64,000 nucleotides of DNA from Undaria pinnatifida (GCA_012845835.1 JABAKD010000010.1:9481599-9545598), one strand, 5' to 3'; shown: positions 42,430 through 54,639, counted from the stretch's first letter. Made by a program: numbers and translations. The notes: generated from the letters alone by a model not told the origin.

Positions 42430-45400
42430 ATTGTTCTTACGTTAAGGGTCGGTCTTGGCGATACGTACACCATTACCTGCCTTCGGCCTGCCCCGTCCTT
42501 GGGGTGGGCCGAGGAAGCCCGCGAGGACCTGCAGCGGTCTAGCGGCAGTCACACGGGCATCGAGCCTCGGGCTGGGTAGAGAGGGAACCTTGCGCGGTCT
42601 GGCTAGTGAACTGCTCACTCTAAGGACCGCGTGGGGTGGTGGTGATGGGTTTTCTTTTTAACCCCGACGCCGAGGAGTTCATCCCCGGGGCAGGACGGGT
42701 ACATCACCACAGCAGAGAGCGCAGCGTGGGCAGCTTGGGGAGTGGAGAGGCTGGCCACCGCGTGGGTACGCATGCACGACAGGAAGGATGGGAGTGTCGG
42801 CGTTGGCTGGGACGGCTGCACCCAGCCAGCGGAAACCAAGGCGCGAACCGGGCTACGAAACGGAGAGCCACAATCATCACATTAATAGAGAGAAAAAAGA
42901 AACAACAGAAACAGAAACGGAGGAGGGGACGAGCCTCTCGTCGGCTGGCCGAGAAAGCAGCACGCGAGACTCGTAAGAGACGGAAGGCGGCACTTGTGGC
43001 GGTAGCGACCTACAACGTGCGTACCCTGGCCGTAAAGGGGAAGAACGGGTATGGGCATGACGAGCGTGTACTGGCGAAAGGCCAGCAACTCGGCTGTGAC
43101 TTCATTGGCCTGCAGGAAACTCGACGGCCCGGCAACACGAGATTCAGTGCAGCTGGATACCAAGTTTTTTGCTCAGGTCAGGAAAAAACAGCAGCGAGGC
43201 AAGGGCTGTACGGAGTAGGTCTAGCAGTTAAGGACTCAATATGCCGTAAGTCTAGGTTCACCCAGCAGTTCATTGACGAACGGCTTATGTCTATGCGCTT
43301 TGAGTTGGATGGTCGATGCGATGCTGTTAATTTCGTCGTTGCGTACGCCCCAACTGATTGTACCAAAGACACCAAGCTGAAAGGTATTTTCTGGCAAAAG
43401 CTGGAGGACCTGGTTGAACAGATCCCCACTAAAGAGTGTTTGTTTGTACTGATGGATGCTAACGCGCGAACTGGGCAGAGGATGGAAGGGTGCGGTGATG
43501 ATGAAAGTAGGGTGCTTGGAGCATACGAACGAGATGCTCGTAGCGATAATGGCAAACGACTTTTGTCGTTCGCTACCAATTGCAAGCTAGCTCTCACCAA
43601 CACATTTTTCAGCACGCGCAAGGGTGGGATATCGCATACGTACAACGGCACCAGCCCGAATGACCGTAAGAGGATAGACTACATCCTAACCCGCCAAGCC
43701 CATCGACCTAGAGTACATGATGTTAAAGTCATCCCACAGCCTCCGCCACCAGCTAAGGCCGATTCAGACCACAACATTGTGTACATCAAGGTCCGACTTA
43801 GTGGTCACTTTTCGTCCAACAGAAAAATGCTGAAACCCCCAAAACGCCGAGAATTCGACAGGCAGCTTTTTTTATCCGACGGAAAGCGTCGCCAACGAGT
43901 AATCGCGAGGGTTGTTTCCACTCTCAACCAACCTATCCAGCCCCGTAACACGTCTGGCATGGTTGAGTTTTTCACCACGACTATCATCGATGCTGTAGAG
44001 AAAGAGGTGCCACCTCCACCACGTCGCCACCGCCGGCATGGTTGGTGCGAGCCTGCCGAAACTTCGGCCGCTTTCAGAGTAGCATGGACAGCGAGGGAGG
44101 ATGCGAGACAATTCTTGCGTGCCAACCCCCGAGATAGTGTAGCGTGGAAGAAATTGAGATCTGCGTGTGCGAATCTGCAGGAAGTGGTTGCCGCAGGAGT
44201 ACAAGCGTACTTTGAAGAGTACCTCGCCGAAACCGAGAGACTCCTAGCGAGTAACGATCAACGAGGGTTCTACAAGCACCTGAAGAGTACGGTGGGATTG
44301 CAAGGTACAAAAGCGAGGAGCGAGCAGTTTATTATGGACGAGGATGGCACGTTGTTGCGGGATCAAGCGCGAATTCGTGAACGATGGGCGGGGCACTACC
44401 ACAAACTCTTGAACACGAAATCGCTGAAACTCGATCCCACGATCATCGACCTCTTGCCACCGCGACCGCTTAAACTATCGCTTGGAGATGAACCATCCAT
44501 GGACGAGATGATGGATGCGATTAAGGGCATGTCAAATTGGAAAGCCGTTGGACCAGACGGTCTCCCGGTCGAACTACTAAAACTTGACCACCCCGCTTTC
44601 GTCCAGTGTTTTCACAATATCCTTGTCAACGTGTGGGTAACGGGCGAAGTCCCCCAGCAATGGAAAGATGCTATCATCAAGACCCTTCACAAAAAAAAGG
44701 ATCGAACTGATTGCAACAATTACAGAGGGATCTCGCTTGTTGCCCACGCAGGCAAAATATTGTTGAAAATCGTTGCGTCCCGCCTTAGCAACTACTGCGA
44801 GGCCGAGGAAATACTTCCTGAAGAACAGTGCGGCTTCCGTCCCGCACGGTCGACGGTCGACATGCTGTTTGTCGTGCGCCGGTTGCAAGAGCTCGGGCGA
44901 CAGAGGAAAATCCCCCTGTACATGTGCTTCATCGATCTGCAGAAAGCGTACGACTCTGTCGACCGGGAACTGTTGTGGGAGGTACTCACACGCCTTGGCG
45001 TACCAACCAAGATGCTTACAGTTATCCGCAACTTCCACGAAGGCATGCGGGCTCGCGTGCGTGCGGATGACGGCGAGCACTCGGATTGGTTTAATGTCAC
45101 CCAGGGGCTGCGGCAAGGCTGCGTGCTATCACCGTTACTGTTCAACGTGTTCTTCGCTGCTGCGATACACGTCGTGCTGGTACGCTTCAGCAAAGACGAA
45201 AGCATCGTAAGGGATTTGGTTCACCTCGAAGAGGGCAGTGCAGTCGGAAAAGAGGAACCGTTGGCATGCGTGCAAAGGGCTGTGTGGGGCATGTTGTACG
45301 CAGATGACGCAGGAATTGTTTCGAAGTCGGCGGAAGGCCTTGCTAAAATGATGACAGTCATCGTGACTGTCTTCGAAGCAGCAGGCCTCACGGTATCGGA

Positions 45401-46985
45401 AAAGAAGACAGAGACGATGCTGCTACGAACACCGGACCAGACATCCCTCGCCCCACCGCTCGCGATCGAAGCATCAGGCCAGAGGTATAAACAGACGACC
45501 CAGTTTTTATACCTAGGCGGCATTATCCACGAAAGCGCTGACCTCTCGCTCGAAATCGAACGACGGATCCGTCTCATGCGGGCATGCCTCAAACGGTTTG
45601 GCCCGGAATTGTATGACAGGACGACCGCCCCGCTTAGTCTGAAAGTCCGCATGCTGAAGGCCGAGGTCATTGAGACCCTGCTGTACGGGTGTGTGACGTG
45701 GACCCTCAATGCGGACCACTTCGCCAAGCTCCGATCAGCCCACCACGAAGTCCTTTTGCGAGTCATTGGCTTCCAGCGCCGATTACGCACCGACCACACC
45801 ACCCTCTCGTACGCGAAGGCCCTCAGGATGACACGATGCGAGAGCATCGAAACGACCATCCGTAAACGGCGGCTCTTCTTTGCCGGGGCCCTGGTGCGAC
45901 AACACAAGGGGCGACTGCCCCGTCGGTTGATGTTCGGGACGATCGCTGGTGGGGAGAACCCGAAACCAGGCGGACAACTTAAGACTTGGCCTAGAGCCAT
46001 AGCTGAGGACCTTAGGGTGTTCAAAGCCAACGAGGGATCAACGGAACACTCCCCCTTAGTTTTTGGAGTTGGGACCGCGCTGTGGCCCACTGCAGCAAAA
46101 AAGGTGGGCAAGTGGTACCGGGGGGTCCTCGAAGCAGCTGAACGGTTCATGGGCAGGTGGCACGAGGATGAGGCAAAGCTGAGTAGACAGCGCCGCGCAT
46201 CCGCCGTGGGTGGTGTCGAAGGGAACGGGGGGAGGGGGGGCAGCAGGAGGGGTAGAAGGAACACCGCCCAAGGGTATGGGGGCAGGGGGGGGGACAGGAG
46301 GAGTAGAAGGGAAACCGCGGTAGATGAAAGTAGGAAGGAGACCGCAGACAGGGTAGCAAGGTACCAGGCCGACTAGTAGGTGGAACCTTTCTATCTATGC
46401 CACTCGTACCGCCAACTGCTGCGGCTGCTCGGAATGTGATGTCTTGGTACTTTGATTTTTCCGTGAATTCATTTATTTTATTTTATTATTTTTTATTTTA
46501 TTTTATTTTATTTTTTTTTCTTTCCCCTTCTTATCCTTATGAAGGGAGTCTTGCATGGTGGGTAGGTGACGAGCCTGTTTTATTTGGCCCTCCCAGTCTT
46601 CCTTCTTCTACTTGTTTCTTTTTCCGGGGTATTTTTTCCCTTTCTTTCCCCCTTGCATGTCCATTTTGGCTCATGCTCGGGGTATGTTTCTATCTCCCGT
46701 GCTTTGGCTCCCCTTTTTATTTATTTATTTATTTATTTTGTCTTGGTTTCTTTCGTTGTTTCTCTCTTTTACAAGGTATTTTGGTTTAATGAGAAGAACA
46801 CAAAGGGGGGAGGGGGGGAAACAGGAGGAGTAGAAGGAAAGCCGTCCAAGGGAATGGGGGCAGGGGGGGCAACAGGAGGAATAGAAGGGAGACCGCGGTG
46901 GACGAAGGCAGGAAGGAGATGGCAGACAGGGTAGCAAGGTACCAGGCCGACTAGTAGGTACATAGCACTTTTCGTCTTTCTCTGG
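42430..46985 (+). mobile_element. LINE (non-LTR retrotransposon), apparently intact ORF
   Basis: Full-length or nearly full-length LINE. Its 5' leader (from about 42430, CTGCCTTCGGCCTGCC) is shared with the decayed copy at 9.03 kb, which helps place the start. One long ORF is followed by a T-rich 3' region in which the G-rich block ending in the stop (46240-46380) is duplicated at 46805-46960, so the 3' end is tandemly repeated. No clean target-site duplication or long poly(A) was found. It lies inside intron 1 of the dehydratase gene, in the same orientation. Confidence 0.85.
42636..46376 (+). CDS. LINE ORF2-like protein: APE endonuclease + reverse transcriptase
   Basis: 1246 aa without a stop. 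Seen: a basic N-terminus (residues 1-110), an APE-type endonuclease at about 115-385 with [33 protein letters not shown] and SDHN, and a reverse transcriptase at about 590-920 with [56 protein letters not shown] and the catalytic YADD near residue 888. A LINE C-terminal domain follows ([22 protein letters not shown]). The end is Gly/Arg-rich low complexity. All catalytic motifs look intact, so it may be recently active. I saw no CCHC knuckle or RNase H. The clade was not assigned. Confidence 0.92.
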   Translation: MVVMGFLFNPDAEEFIPGAGRVHHHSRERSVGSLGSGEAGHRVGTHARQEGWECRRWLGRLHPASGNQGANRATKRRATIITLIERKKKQQKQKRRRGRASRRLAEKAARETRKRRKAALVAVATYNVRTLAVKGKNGYGHDERVLAKGQQLGCDFIGLQETRRPGNTRFSAAGYQVFCSGQEKTAARQGLYGVGLAVKDSICRKSRFTQQFIDERLMSMRFELDGRCDAVNFVVAYAPTDCTKDTKLKGIFWQKLEDLVEQIPTKECLFVLMDANARTGQRMEGCGDDESRVLGAYERDARSDNGKRLLSFATNCKLALTNTFFSTRKGGISHTYNGTSPNDRKRIDYILTRQAHRPRVHDVKVIPQPPPPAKADSDHNIVYIKVRLSGHFSSNRKMLKPPKRREFDRQLFLSDGKRRQRVIARVVSTLNQPIQPRNTSGMVEFFTTTIIDAVEKEVPPPPRRHRRHGWCEPAETSAAFRVAWTAREDARQFLRANPRDSVAWKKLRSACANLQEVVAAGVQAYFEEYLAETERLLASNDQRGFYKHLKSTVGLQGTKARSEQFIMDEDGTLLRDQARIRERWAGHYHKLLNTKSLKLDPTIIDLLPPRPLKLSLGDEPSMDEMMDAIKGMSNWKAVGPDGLPVELLKLDHPAFVQCFHNILVNVWVTGEVPQQWKDAIIKTLHKKKDRTDCNNYRGISLVAHAGKILLKIVASRLSNYCEAEEILPEEQCGFRPARSTVDMLFVVRRLQELGRQRKIPLYMCFIDLQKAYDSVDRELLWEVLTRLGVPTKMLTVIRNFHEGMRARVRADDGEHSDWFNVTQGLRQGCVLSPLLFNVFFAAAIHVVLVRFSKDESIVRDLVHLEEGSAVGKEEPLACVQRAVWGMLYADDAGIVSKSAEGLAKMMTVIVTVFEAAGLTVSEKKTETMLLRTPDQTSLAPPLAIEASGQRYKQTTQFLYLGGIIHESADLSLEIERRIRLMRACLKRFGPELYDRTTAPLSLKVRMLKAEVIETLLYGCVTWTLNADHFAKLRSAHHEVLLRVIGFQRRLRTDHTTLSYAKALRMTRCESIETTIRKRRLFFAGALVRQHKGRLPRRLMFGTIAGGENPKPGGQLKTWPRAIAEDLRVFKANEGSTEHSPLVFGVGTALWPTAAKKVGKWYRGVLEAAERFMGRWHEDEAKLSRQRRASAVGGVEGNGGRGGSRRGRRNTAQGYGGRGGDRRSRRETAVDESRKETADRVARYQAD

Positions 46986-47384
46986 GGTATTTTTTTCCCC
47001 TTTGTTCCCTCCTTGCGTGTCCAGGTTTTTGGCTCGTGTTCGGATTATCTTATTTTGGTTTTACTTTACTTTATTTTATTTCATTTTATTATGTTTCTTT
47101 TCCGAGCTTTGGCTCTCCTTTGCGGTTGGGTTGTTTCTTCGATTTCCCCTTCATTTTGTTTGTTTCATTTTTTGTTTTATTTTTATCTTTGTTTTTATTT
47201 GTTTTCTTATTTTGTTTTTTGTTTTTTTGTTTTTTTGTTTTTGTTTTTGTTTTTGTTTATTTCGTATTTCTCTCTTCCAATGTATTTCTGTTGCTGACGT
47301 ATGTATGTTGTGCCTGTCGTACCCAGTACTAGGGCATGACATTGCGTTGTCGAATGCATTACGATGCATTATCTCTGTGTCGTG

Positions 47385-47600
47385 GCTTGTGACCACAGAG
47401 CTGATCTTTCTAGGGTGAAGAATCAGTACGGACACTGGGTGTGCTGGATGTCGACGAGTAGAAGAACGGTTTAATGTGAAGAACACACACACAGTAGTTC
47501 CTGGGTATTCCTTCACTCCAGAGTGACTGGAGCCTGTCCTGTGACCACGGACTTGAATATGCGAGTTAATGCGACATCAACAACAACGACAACAGCACTT
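47385..47600 (+). mobile_element. SINE-C related composite (head module plus 3' module)
   Basis: The head module TTGTGACCACAGAGCTG ... TGTGCTGGATGTCGAC ... GTGAAGAACACACAC is followed by TATTCCTTCACTCCAGAGTG and TGACCACGGACTTGAATATG, then CAACAACAAC. It shows that the two modules belong to one element. Confidence 0.5.
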
Positions 47601-47761
47601 CAGTTTTTGATGAAATTTCAGCTTTTTACCGAAATCTACGAAGGTTGAACCCGAGTACGAGCCTCAGTTGGCTCGCAAAACAACCGTCCACCCGGCACAG
47701 AACCGTCACTACAGCAGCAACGCTCGCGGAAGACAGCCACGTGGTTGCCCCACTGGAGTCG

Positions 47762-48130
47762 ACCTTGTTGTTATTGTTGTTGTTGTTCTCACATTAACTA
47801 TCACTTTAACTCGCTTAATCAAGTCCGTGGTCACAGGACAGGCTCCAGTCACTCTGGAGCTGAGGAATACCCCAGGAAAAAACACAAACCAAAGGTGGCA
47901 CTGCTGTTCACGCATATATCACAGCTGACGCAATTCATGCCTGCACCAGAAACATATAACAAGTGAAATCGGGAGTCAGCCTATGATGTGCCAGGTCCAT
48001 ACTGCTGCATACGTCTCACTACTCGCGCCTAGAAAATCGACTATACCGCTTGCCACCCAAGAAAGACTACCACGTGTATATTGCACGTAGTACCTGTCAC
48101 TACGCATACGCACGACAGACGCAAGTCAAT
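47762..48130 (-). mobile_element. SINE-C copy, (AAC)n-tailed
   Basis: Same 370-bp unit and orientation as 41033-41390, including CAGCTGACGCAATTCATGCC on +. A purine-rich tract follows at 48130-48280, as in the other copy. Confidence 0.6.
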
Positions 48131-48401
48131 TGGAAAAAAAAACAAAAAAAAAGGAGAGATGAAGGAAAGAAAATACAAGAAAGCGAAAAACGAAAAAGAA
48201 AAGAAAAGAGAAGAGAAAATACAAGAAAAGCAAGAAAAGACAGGACAAGAAGAGGAAGCAAGGGAAGGAAAAGAGAAAACATGTCATACTAGCAGACCCT
48301 AGGAACTGACTAAAGACGGCACTGGGCTCATATGGGGTATCAATTGCATCATCAATGGCACTGGGGAGAGAACGCAACAAGGCGAAGAAGTCAGGGCGGT
48401 C

Positions 48402-49935
48402 TTACGCTATCTTGTGACGGCCATTGGAAGGCTCACAAATTTCAAGACGATGATGGCCAGACCCAGACTTGAGTCTCTTGGGCATGACGCCCCCCCTTCC
48501 CCCCCCCCCCCCTTCCCCCCTCCCCCCTCCTCCCCCTTCCCCCATCCCCCCTCTCCCCGGCCGCTTAGAGATGCCGACGGTGGATGGCGCTGCTGCAGCC
48601 TTTGCGCGTCGCTCTGCAGCTTCGCGTCTCTCCGTCTCATGCCATTTCCGCATGAACAACTCGGCTCCCTCCTCTACTCGTCGAAACCATCTGCCAGCAT
48701 TCTGAGCAGCCTTTCGCCACCCTTCGAGTTTCATTCCTCAGACCGACATATCCTCCTTCGGATGAACCAGCCAGTCCTTCTCTTGCCCCCCTGAGTAGCC
48801 CTTACCCCCAACAAGCTCCCCAAACATCACTCTCTGTGGCAGACGCTCCTCCCCCATACGTGCTACGAATCCCGCAAACAAAATCCTCCGTTTGCGCTCT
48901 GTCGCCTCTATTCTCTCGGAAGCTGCCTTGGCAAGCGCGTCGGCGTACGATAGGGTGTGGTCGTCGCGCTTCCGTTTCCGCCATTCAAGGCATCGGAGGA
49001 GCATGGAGCGGTGAACCCGTCGTAGCCTTTCATAGTCAGGCTTCTTCGGGCTCCACGTCATGCAACCGTAAAGTAGTGTCTCGACCACCTCGGCTTTCAG
49101 TAACCGCACCTTCAACCGTAAGCGCACACCCGGGCGATCATAGATTTCCATCTTGTTCCGCTAGAAGCACGCCCAGGCCCTCTGAAGACGCCGCGTCATT
49201 TCAATGCTAAGGTCTCTTGTCTGCGGTGATAGCCCCGCCCAAGTACACAAACTCGATTGTTTGTCTACCTAGCCGGCTGCATTGATTGTGAACGACACCT
49301 TCTCCCCGCCTTTGGTTTGCAGGCACATGATCTCTGTTTTCGCCTCGGAGATCGTAAGCCCGAACGCCGAGCACGCAGTCACGATCACCGTCATCATCCT
49401 CACCAGCCCTTCTGATGATCGTGATACGATGCCCGCATCGTCCGCGTACAGCATACCCCACAACCTCTGCACCTCCTCCTCCTCCTTCCCCCTCCGCCCG
49501 TCGACTTTGCCTGTGCGTGAAGTGCCCTTCTTCTCGCCTTTCTCCTTTTGTTGGAGCTGCACCATGTTATCCGTAATGGCTGCATCAGCGAGGAAGCGTT
49601 TCTCGGCCACACGCAGTACCGCCGTGAAAAACATGTTGAACAGCAGTGGCGCGAGCACGCATCGTTGCCTGAGACCTTGCTCCACGTCGAACTTATTCGA
49701 GCACTCTCCATCATCCAACCGCACGCATGCTTGCATGCCGCCGTGGATTAGGTCGATGACGGCGAGCATTCTCGGATGTACCAAAACGAGCAAGGGCAGC
49801 CCACGAAAGGGTTTGGTCGACGAAGTTACATGTTTGATGAGGTCAATAAAACACAAATACGAAGGCGTGTCCTTCCTCGCCAGTTCCTGCAGGCGTCGTA
49901 CTACGAACAACATGTCAACCATCGAGCGTTACTCT
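48402..49935 (-). pseudogene. 5'-truncated LINE fragment
   Basis: Reverse-strand reverse transcriptase and C-terminal region of a second LINE subfamily: [18 protein letters not shown] (49922 on), [29 protein letters not shown], then LLYGCMTWSPKKPDYERL and RRILFAGFVARMG, ending with the RWFRRVEEGAELF segment and a C-rich tract. Truncated just upstream of the VDML motif. Several frame breaks are present. One, just after FIDLIK, is also present in the + strand fragment at 53.35 kb, where the expected TYDFVD-like reading is in the +1 frame. Confidence 0.8.
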
Positions 49936-49939
49936 TAGG

Positions 49940-50599
49940 CAGGTGTCGGTGCCTTGGGGAATGAAATTGTTCACCAACGCTTCGCGTTACAACGCCCAAC
50001 GTGACAAAAGTCTCAGCTACTGCCGTCCGCGAGCTCGTTCGGTCGGCCGGCTCAGTGCGGTCACGTTGTCTAACTCGACAACGAGAGCTCAGAAGCTCAT
50101 TGCGCCTTCTGCTATCAGCCATGACAATGACCTTGGGAACGAACCTGTTCAGTCTCGTGCGCTCGCGAGTGGTGACACAGCTCGAGCGGTGCGGCTGCCC
50201 TGTCCTCTACACCCTTGTACCTGAACTTTAGTTTTTCCCCTAAAAAATCTGAAAAACTTGTCATTAGTAGAGGTCAGTTTTCCGGGAGTGAGTTTTTTTA
50301 GGTTTTCTCCATTGACTTATTTCGGGAAAAACAGAGACTATCGGTAGAAACCGAAAATAATGAATAGCTTCGTTAGGAACGACCCTAACTCGCACATTCA
50401 AATCTGAGTTGAACAGTGACGAGAAATACAGCAGCGGTATGCATCGATCTCGTGGTACGTAATACAGCAGCAGCGCTGGCCACAAAAGGAGGTACAGGGG
50501 GTTGCTGGGCTGGAGGGTGGTATATCTCGATAAGAGCAGCAGCGAGAAATACCATGTTTAGAATTCACTTGACAAGGTGATCGAGGGGGTAGGTACCCA
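49940..50599. other. Intronic stretch, no gene seen
   Basis: Short frames on both strands, none resembling a known family. Lies between opposite LINE fragments. Confidence 0.3.
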
Positions 50600-51060
50600 G
50601 TGGGGGCCACCTTATTTTCCTGATGGACGCGAATGCTCGTACATACCGGCGTGCGGGGGATCGGGTGGACCGATCGTAAGGTGCTGGGTGCATACTGGCG
50701 TGATGAACTGGACGGTAACGGAGAGCGACTAATGCTCCACGCAACAGACAACAAACGCCCTCCTCAACACGTACTATCTATACCAGACCCGCTCGTGGTA
50801 TATCGTTGTACGCGTCTGAAAGCCCAAACCGAGGAAAGACGCAAAGCCAGTACAGACTTGAGTGCATCCTGACACCTGCAAAAGATAGTAGATGACTGTA
50901 CGAAATATCATTGTGCAGACTCCACCCAAGTAGAACGCTGAGTCGGACCACAATCTCGTCTTCGGAAATATTCGCCTCTTGGGTCGCGTTGCACCTAATC
51001 GACGGAAGAGTCAGCAAGGACCGACGGGCTATTGATCTACCAAGAGGTTAATGGCGGACA
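50600..51060 (+). pseudogene. LINE endonuclease fragment
   Basis: Contains FLMDANART, a KVLGAYWRDELDGNGERL segment and, after frame breaks, ESDHNLVF-like and PNRRK remnants, all matching the endonuclease of the 42.4-kb LINE in order. Same strand as the reverse transcriptase fragment starting at 52520. The two may be one element split by 1.4 kb of inserted repeats. Confidence 0.6.
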
Positions 51061-51289
51061 GAGATGTCAAGAGATGTGTCGGATTACGGCTAAAAATATT
51101 CATTCTTACACGAATTTCGGCAAACCGAGAAAAATAGCATGCTTGCGGGTAAGTACGGCAAGGGTACGCGCGGTAACGAAGGCACCGCGCGGTACGGGAC
51201 AGTAGCCATTTAGCCCGCCGCAGGCGGACTTTTTTTTGGGTCTTCCCTAGCGACGGTGTGGGTAAAGGCTCCCATTTGCTTACGGCGGG

Positions 51290-51510
51290 ACGGGAATGGG
51301 ACGGGAAGGTGGGAAGCCATTTGGCTGACGGAACGGGACGGGAGTCCATGATTTCTTGGCGGGACGGGATTATGGAACGGGTCGGGAACAGGTCGGGAAA
51401 TCGGTCTGGAACATAGTCGGGAAATCAGTCGGGAACAGTCGGGAAATCGGTCGGGAACATAGTCGGGATATGGCCGGGAGATGTAGTCCGGAATGGTTGA
51501 GAACACGATA
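51290..51510. repeat. TCGGGAA word array
   Basis: GGTCGGGAAATCGGTC, GGAACATAGTCGGGA and GGGACGGGAA variants over 220 bp, between the endonuclease and reverse transcriptase fragments of one LINE. Confidence 0.65.
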
Positions 51511-52125
51511 ATCGGGAACTGGGGATGCTTGGGGTGGTTCTGTATGGATGGCGGGGAAAAGGCTGGGGCAAAGGGACAAAGAGGGAGTGACGGTCCCGCT
51601 ACACGCGCACGACGGTCGATCCTGTTGGCCCATACATACACCAGATGACGTCCGCCTTGCGAGTTCGTACACCGCATTATGTTGAAATCCACGCAAGGAG
51701 AAGACGTCACCCCTTCAACTCAACAACATGGGCACACTTGAGATGCCCGGAAAATAACAAAAGCACGTAAATACACTACCCATGCCGTAAAACCTTTTGA
51801 ACAAAAAAGAAGTTCTTGAGTGGTGGCGCCATCGGTGTGGTCGTACACTGCTGGTTATGTACGAAACAACGACTTTCAACTATTGTTGAAATGTAGACCT
51901 TGAAAATATCGGGGGTATATTACATGCAGTCTTGTACATAGCCTTCTACATGTAGTCTTGAAGCCGTGCAGTCAGTCTACCGACACAGACATGGTCGGGT
52001 AAGTTTGTTTCAGCCGAAGGCACAATAGGTATGGATGCATGCTCCGGCTTAGAAGCGTTTTGCTGAGGTGAGGAAGATGGGCTGTTGAGCGTCAAAAAAG
52101 TGTAATTCGTTGGGGGTAGGTATAT

Positions 52126-52327
52126 TTGACAAATTGACTTGCGGAAAGCGCGAGAGCGTGAGTTAGCAACGTTCGATGAAAAATCGACGAGCAGTGGGAT
52201 TGCTGAACCCTATGCGCGATAAAAATTGAAGGCAAGAACCGGGGAGGAGAAGGGATGACACCTGTGACCACGGCTTGTCCAGAAGCTGGAAAGTAAAAGT
52301 GTGAAAAAAAAAAAAAAAAAAAAAAAA
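52126..52327 (+). mobile_element. SINE-A, truncated copy with poly(A) tail
   Basis: Body identical in layout to 56649-56828 but lacking the tRNA-like head, and ending in an uninterrupted run of about 26 A. The tail marks it as a retroposed RNA copy. Confidence 0.7.
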
Positions 52328-52519
52328 TGTCCATATATCTGAAGGAATCCTAAATATGAAGGAATATGAAAGCGCGTCGTTCTATGGATGCTACATGACG
52401 ATGTGCCCATGGTTGAGATTGGTACTTTATCTGGTGGGTTTGCGGTGGTGAAAAAGCTGTGAAGCCTACTGGCCGATATAGCGCCCCCTATTAGGCGCAA
52501 GCGAGTCTGAAGTACGGAG

Positions 52520-53720
52520 GGGATGGTACGCGACCGAGGAGACGAAAGCGGAATTGGACACGCGACGAGGCTTAAACGCACTTGGGCGGACGCTGTGCAA
52601 AGGTTCTTCGAAGAGTACGTCAGCCAACTCGAACGGCCTATCCGAGAAGATGATTTAGTTTGGTTTCTGCGCGAACCTATCAACGGGATGGGTGTGGAAG
52701 GGAAGAGGACGTTTAACTCCCAGTACATAAAGGACGAGCAAGGTCGATTGCTGCGGAAGTATGCCCTCTTTCGGAAAGGTTGGGTGAGGTGGTTTCATAA
52801 ATTCCTTAACACCAAGTCGCCGACCCTCGATCCGACCATTGTGGGCGAGCATAAGACGTGACCCCAGTGCAGGCCTCTGGACGATGTCACGTCTAGGTAC
52901 GAGGTGGAAGAAGCGAGCTGTGCGTTGGCGAACCGCAAGGTGGTCGGACCGGATGGCGTCTCGACCGAACTCCTGATGGTCTTGGCCGGCGAAGGAAAAT
53001 CGGACACGCTCGGAAAGTTCCAATCATCGTCGCTGTGTGGAGGGGAGGTGGTGTGCCGAATGAATATATTAATGGAAAGATGCTAGAATAAAGTGCTGCA
53101 CAAGAAGAAAGATCGGACGGAGTGTGGCGACTATCGTCGCATCTCCCTCGTGGCTCACGCCGGTAGAGTAGTTGTCAGAGCCATGACGGGTCGCCTTCCT
53201 AGTGACTACTGCAAGGTCGAGAACATTTTGCCGGAGGAACATTTTGGATTTATTCCCCAGCGCTCGATGGTTGACATGATGTTCGTAGTACGACGCCTGC
53301 AGGAACTGGCGCGGAAGGACACGCCTTTGTGTTTGTGTTTTGTTGACCTCACCAAACATGTAACTTCGTCGACCGGAACCTTTCGTGGGCTGTCCTCGCT
53401 CGTTTTGGTACATCCGAAAAATGCTCGCCGTCATCGACCTCATCCACGACGGCATGCAAATGCGTGAGGTTGGATGATGGAGAGTGCTCGAATATGTTCG
53501 ACGTGGGGCAAAGCCTTCGGCAAGGGTGTGTGCTCGCGCCACTGCTGTTCAACATGTTTTTCACGGCGGCACTTCGTATGGCCGAGAAACGCTTCCTCGC
53601 TGATGTAGCCATCATGGACAACATGTTGCAGCTCCAACGAAAGGAGAAGGGGGAGAAGAAGGGCAAACCCACGAGCAGGAAAGTCTACTGGCGGGGGGAA
53701 AGGAGGAGGAGGAGGCAGCG
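52520..53720 (+). pseudogene. LINE reverse transcriptase fragment
   Basis: Reads [88 protein letters not shown], in order but across frameshifts (about 52860, 53090, 53360, 53460). Stops after the LADVAIMDNML segment, before any YADD. Same subfamily as the reverse-strand fragment at 48.4-49.9 kb. Confidence 0.8.
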
Positions 53721-53803
53721 CAGGGGTTGTGGGGTATACGTGTACCACTTCTGGTCTGTTTTGTTTTTTCCCTGGGGTATTTTTGTATTTTTCCACTCCA
53801 GAG

Positions 53804-54004
53804 TTCGACGCAAGTCGACGAGGGAAGAAAATGCTGAAGTCATTTCGCGACAAAAAATGAAGGCACGTACCGTCGTGGTGGTGAGGGGGGAGAAGGGCCC
53901 ACTACTATGTGACCCCGGATCTGAGTTACTACTGGGAGAGAGGGCGTTAGTAGTGCGAGGATAAATGGAATGCAAAAACGAAGAAAAATAGAAAAAAAAA
54001 AAAA
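53804..54004 (+). mobile_element. SINE-B, complete copy with target duplication
   Basis: About 200 bp from TTCGACGCAAGTCGACG to an A-rich tail (run of 14 A). It is inserted into a SINE-C copy, splitting CCAGAG-TGACTGG; AGAG is duplicated at 53800-53803 and 54005-54008. The family also occurs at 1372-1612 and 8258-8335. Confidence 0.65.
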
Positions 54005-54070
54005 AGAGTGACTGGAGCCTGTCCGGTGACCACGGACTTTCTTCTGCGAGTTGATGTCAGAACAAGAACA
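54005..54070 (+). mobile_element. SINE-C 3' module, split by SINE-B
   Basis: AGTGACTGGAGCCTGTCC and TGACCACGGACTTTCTTCTG continue the element whose left side (CCTGGGGTATTT ... CACTCCAGAG) ends at 53803. Confidence 0.55.
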
Positions 54071-54254
54071 TCATCAACGTTGGTGGGCCGTGTTGGTGGG
54101 ACTATGATTGTACATGCATGGTACATCACCACCACCATCAGCGGTCTATTATATCAAGACATAGCGCAAGTACCACTTGGGAGATGAAAAGTGACGAACG
54201 CACAGCAGCGAGCAGCAGCATGTAACGGTTTGTCACGTGCAAATACAGCAAACG

Positions 54255-54420
54255 ATGTATTTAGTACAAGCTACATTGTAGTTCCAAGGGGAGTCACCGA
54301 CCTGTATCTTTAATGAGGACACACACCCAGCAATACGCACGATCGGAGTATCACACACAGCTTGCAAAGATGAGTTTCGACGAAATCTTCGATCTCACAG
54401 CTGGAGTGTTTTTTTGTTTT
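54255..54420 (+). repeat. Dispersed 165-bp repeat (FDEIFDLTAG family)
   Basis: Same order of blocks as 38025-38175; about 90% alike. Ends at CTCACAGCTGGAGTG before divergent T-rich DNA. Confidence 0.6.
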
Positions 54421-54639
54421 CATATTATAGTACACGAAGCAGTATATGGGTTGCTGCGCTGGGTCGGGGAGTATGTCACGGCACGTAGTTGTCCAACTAT
54501 CTGTGTATATGACCGGTATACTGGTGCGCGCTCACACTATTGCTTATACTCCAGTAGGTGGACTGGGCACTTGTTTCGTACCAGTAGCTCGTAGTCGGTT
54601 GATATACCGTACCAGAGGTATACTGATGCGATGGTGTGT

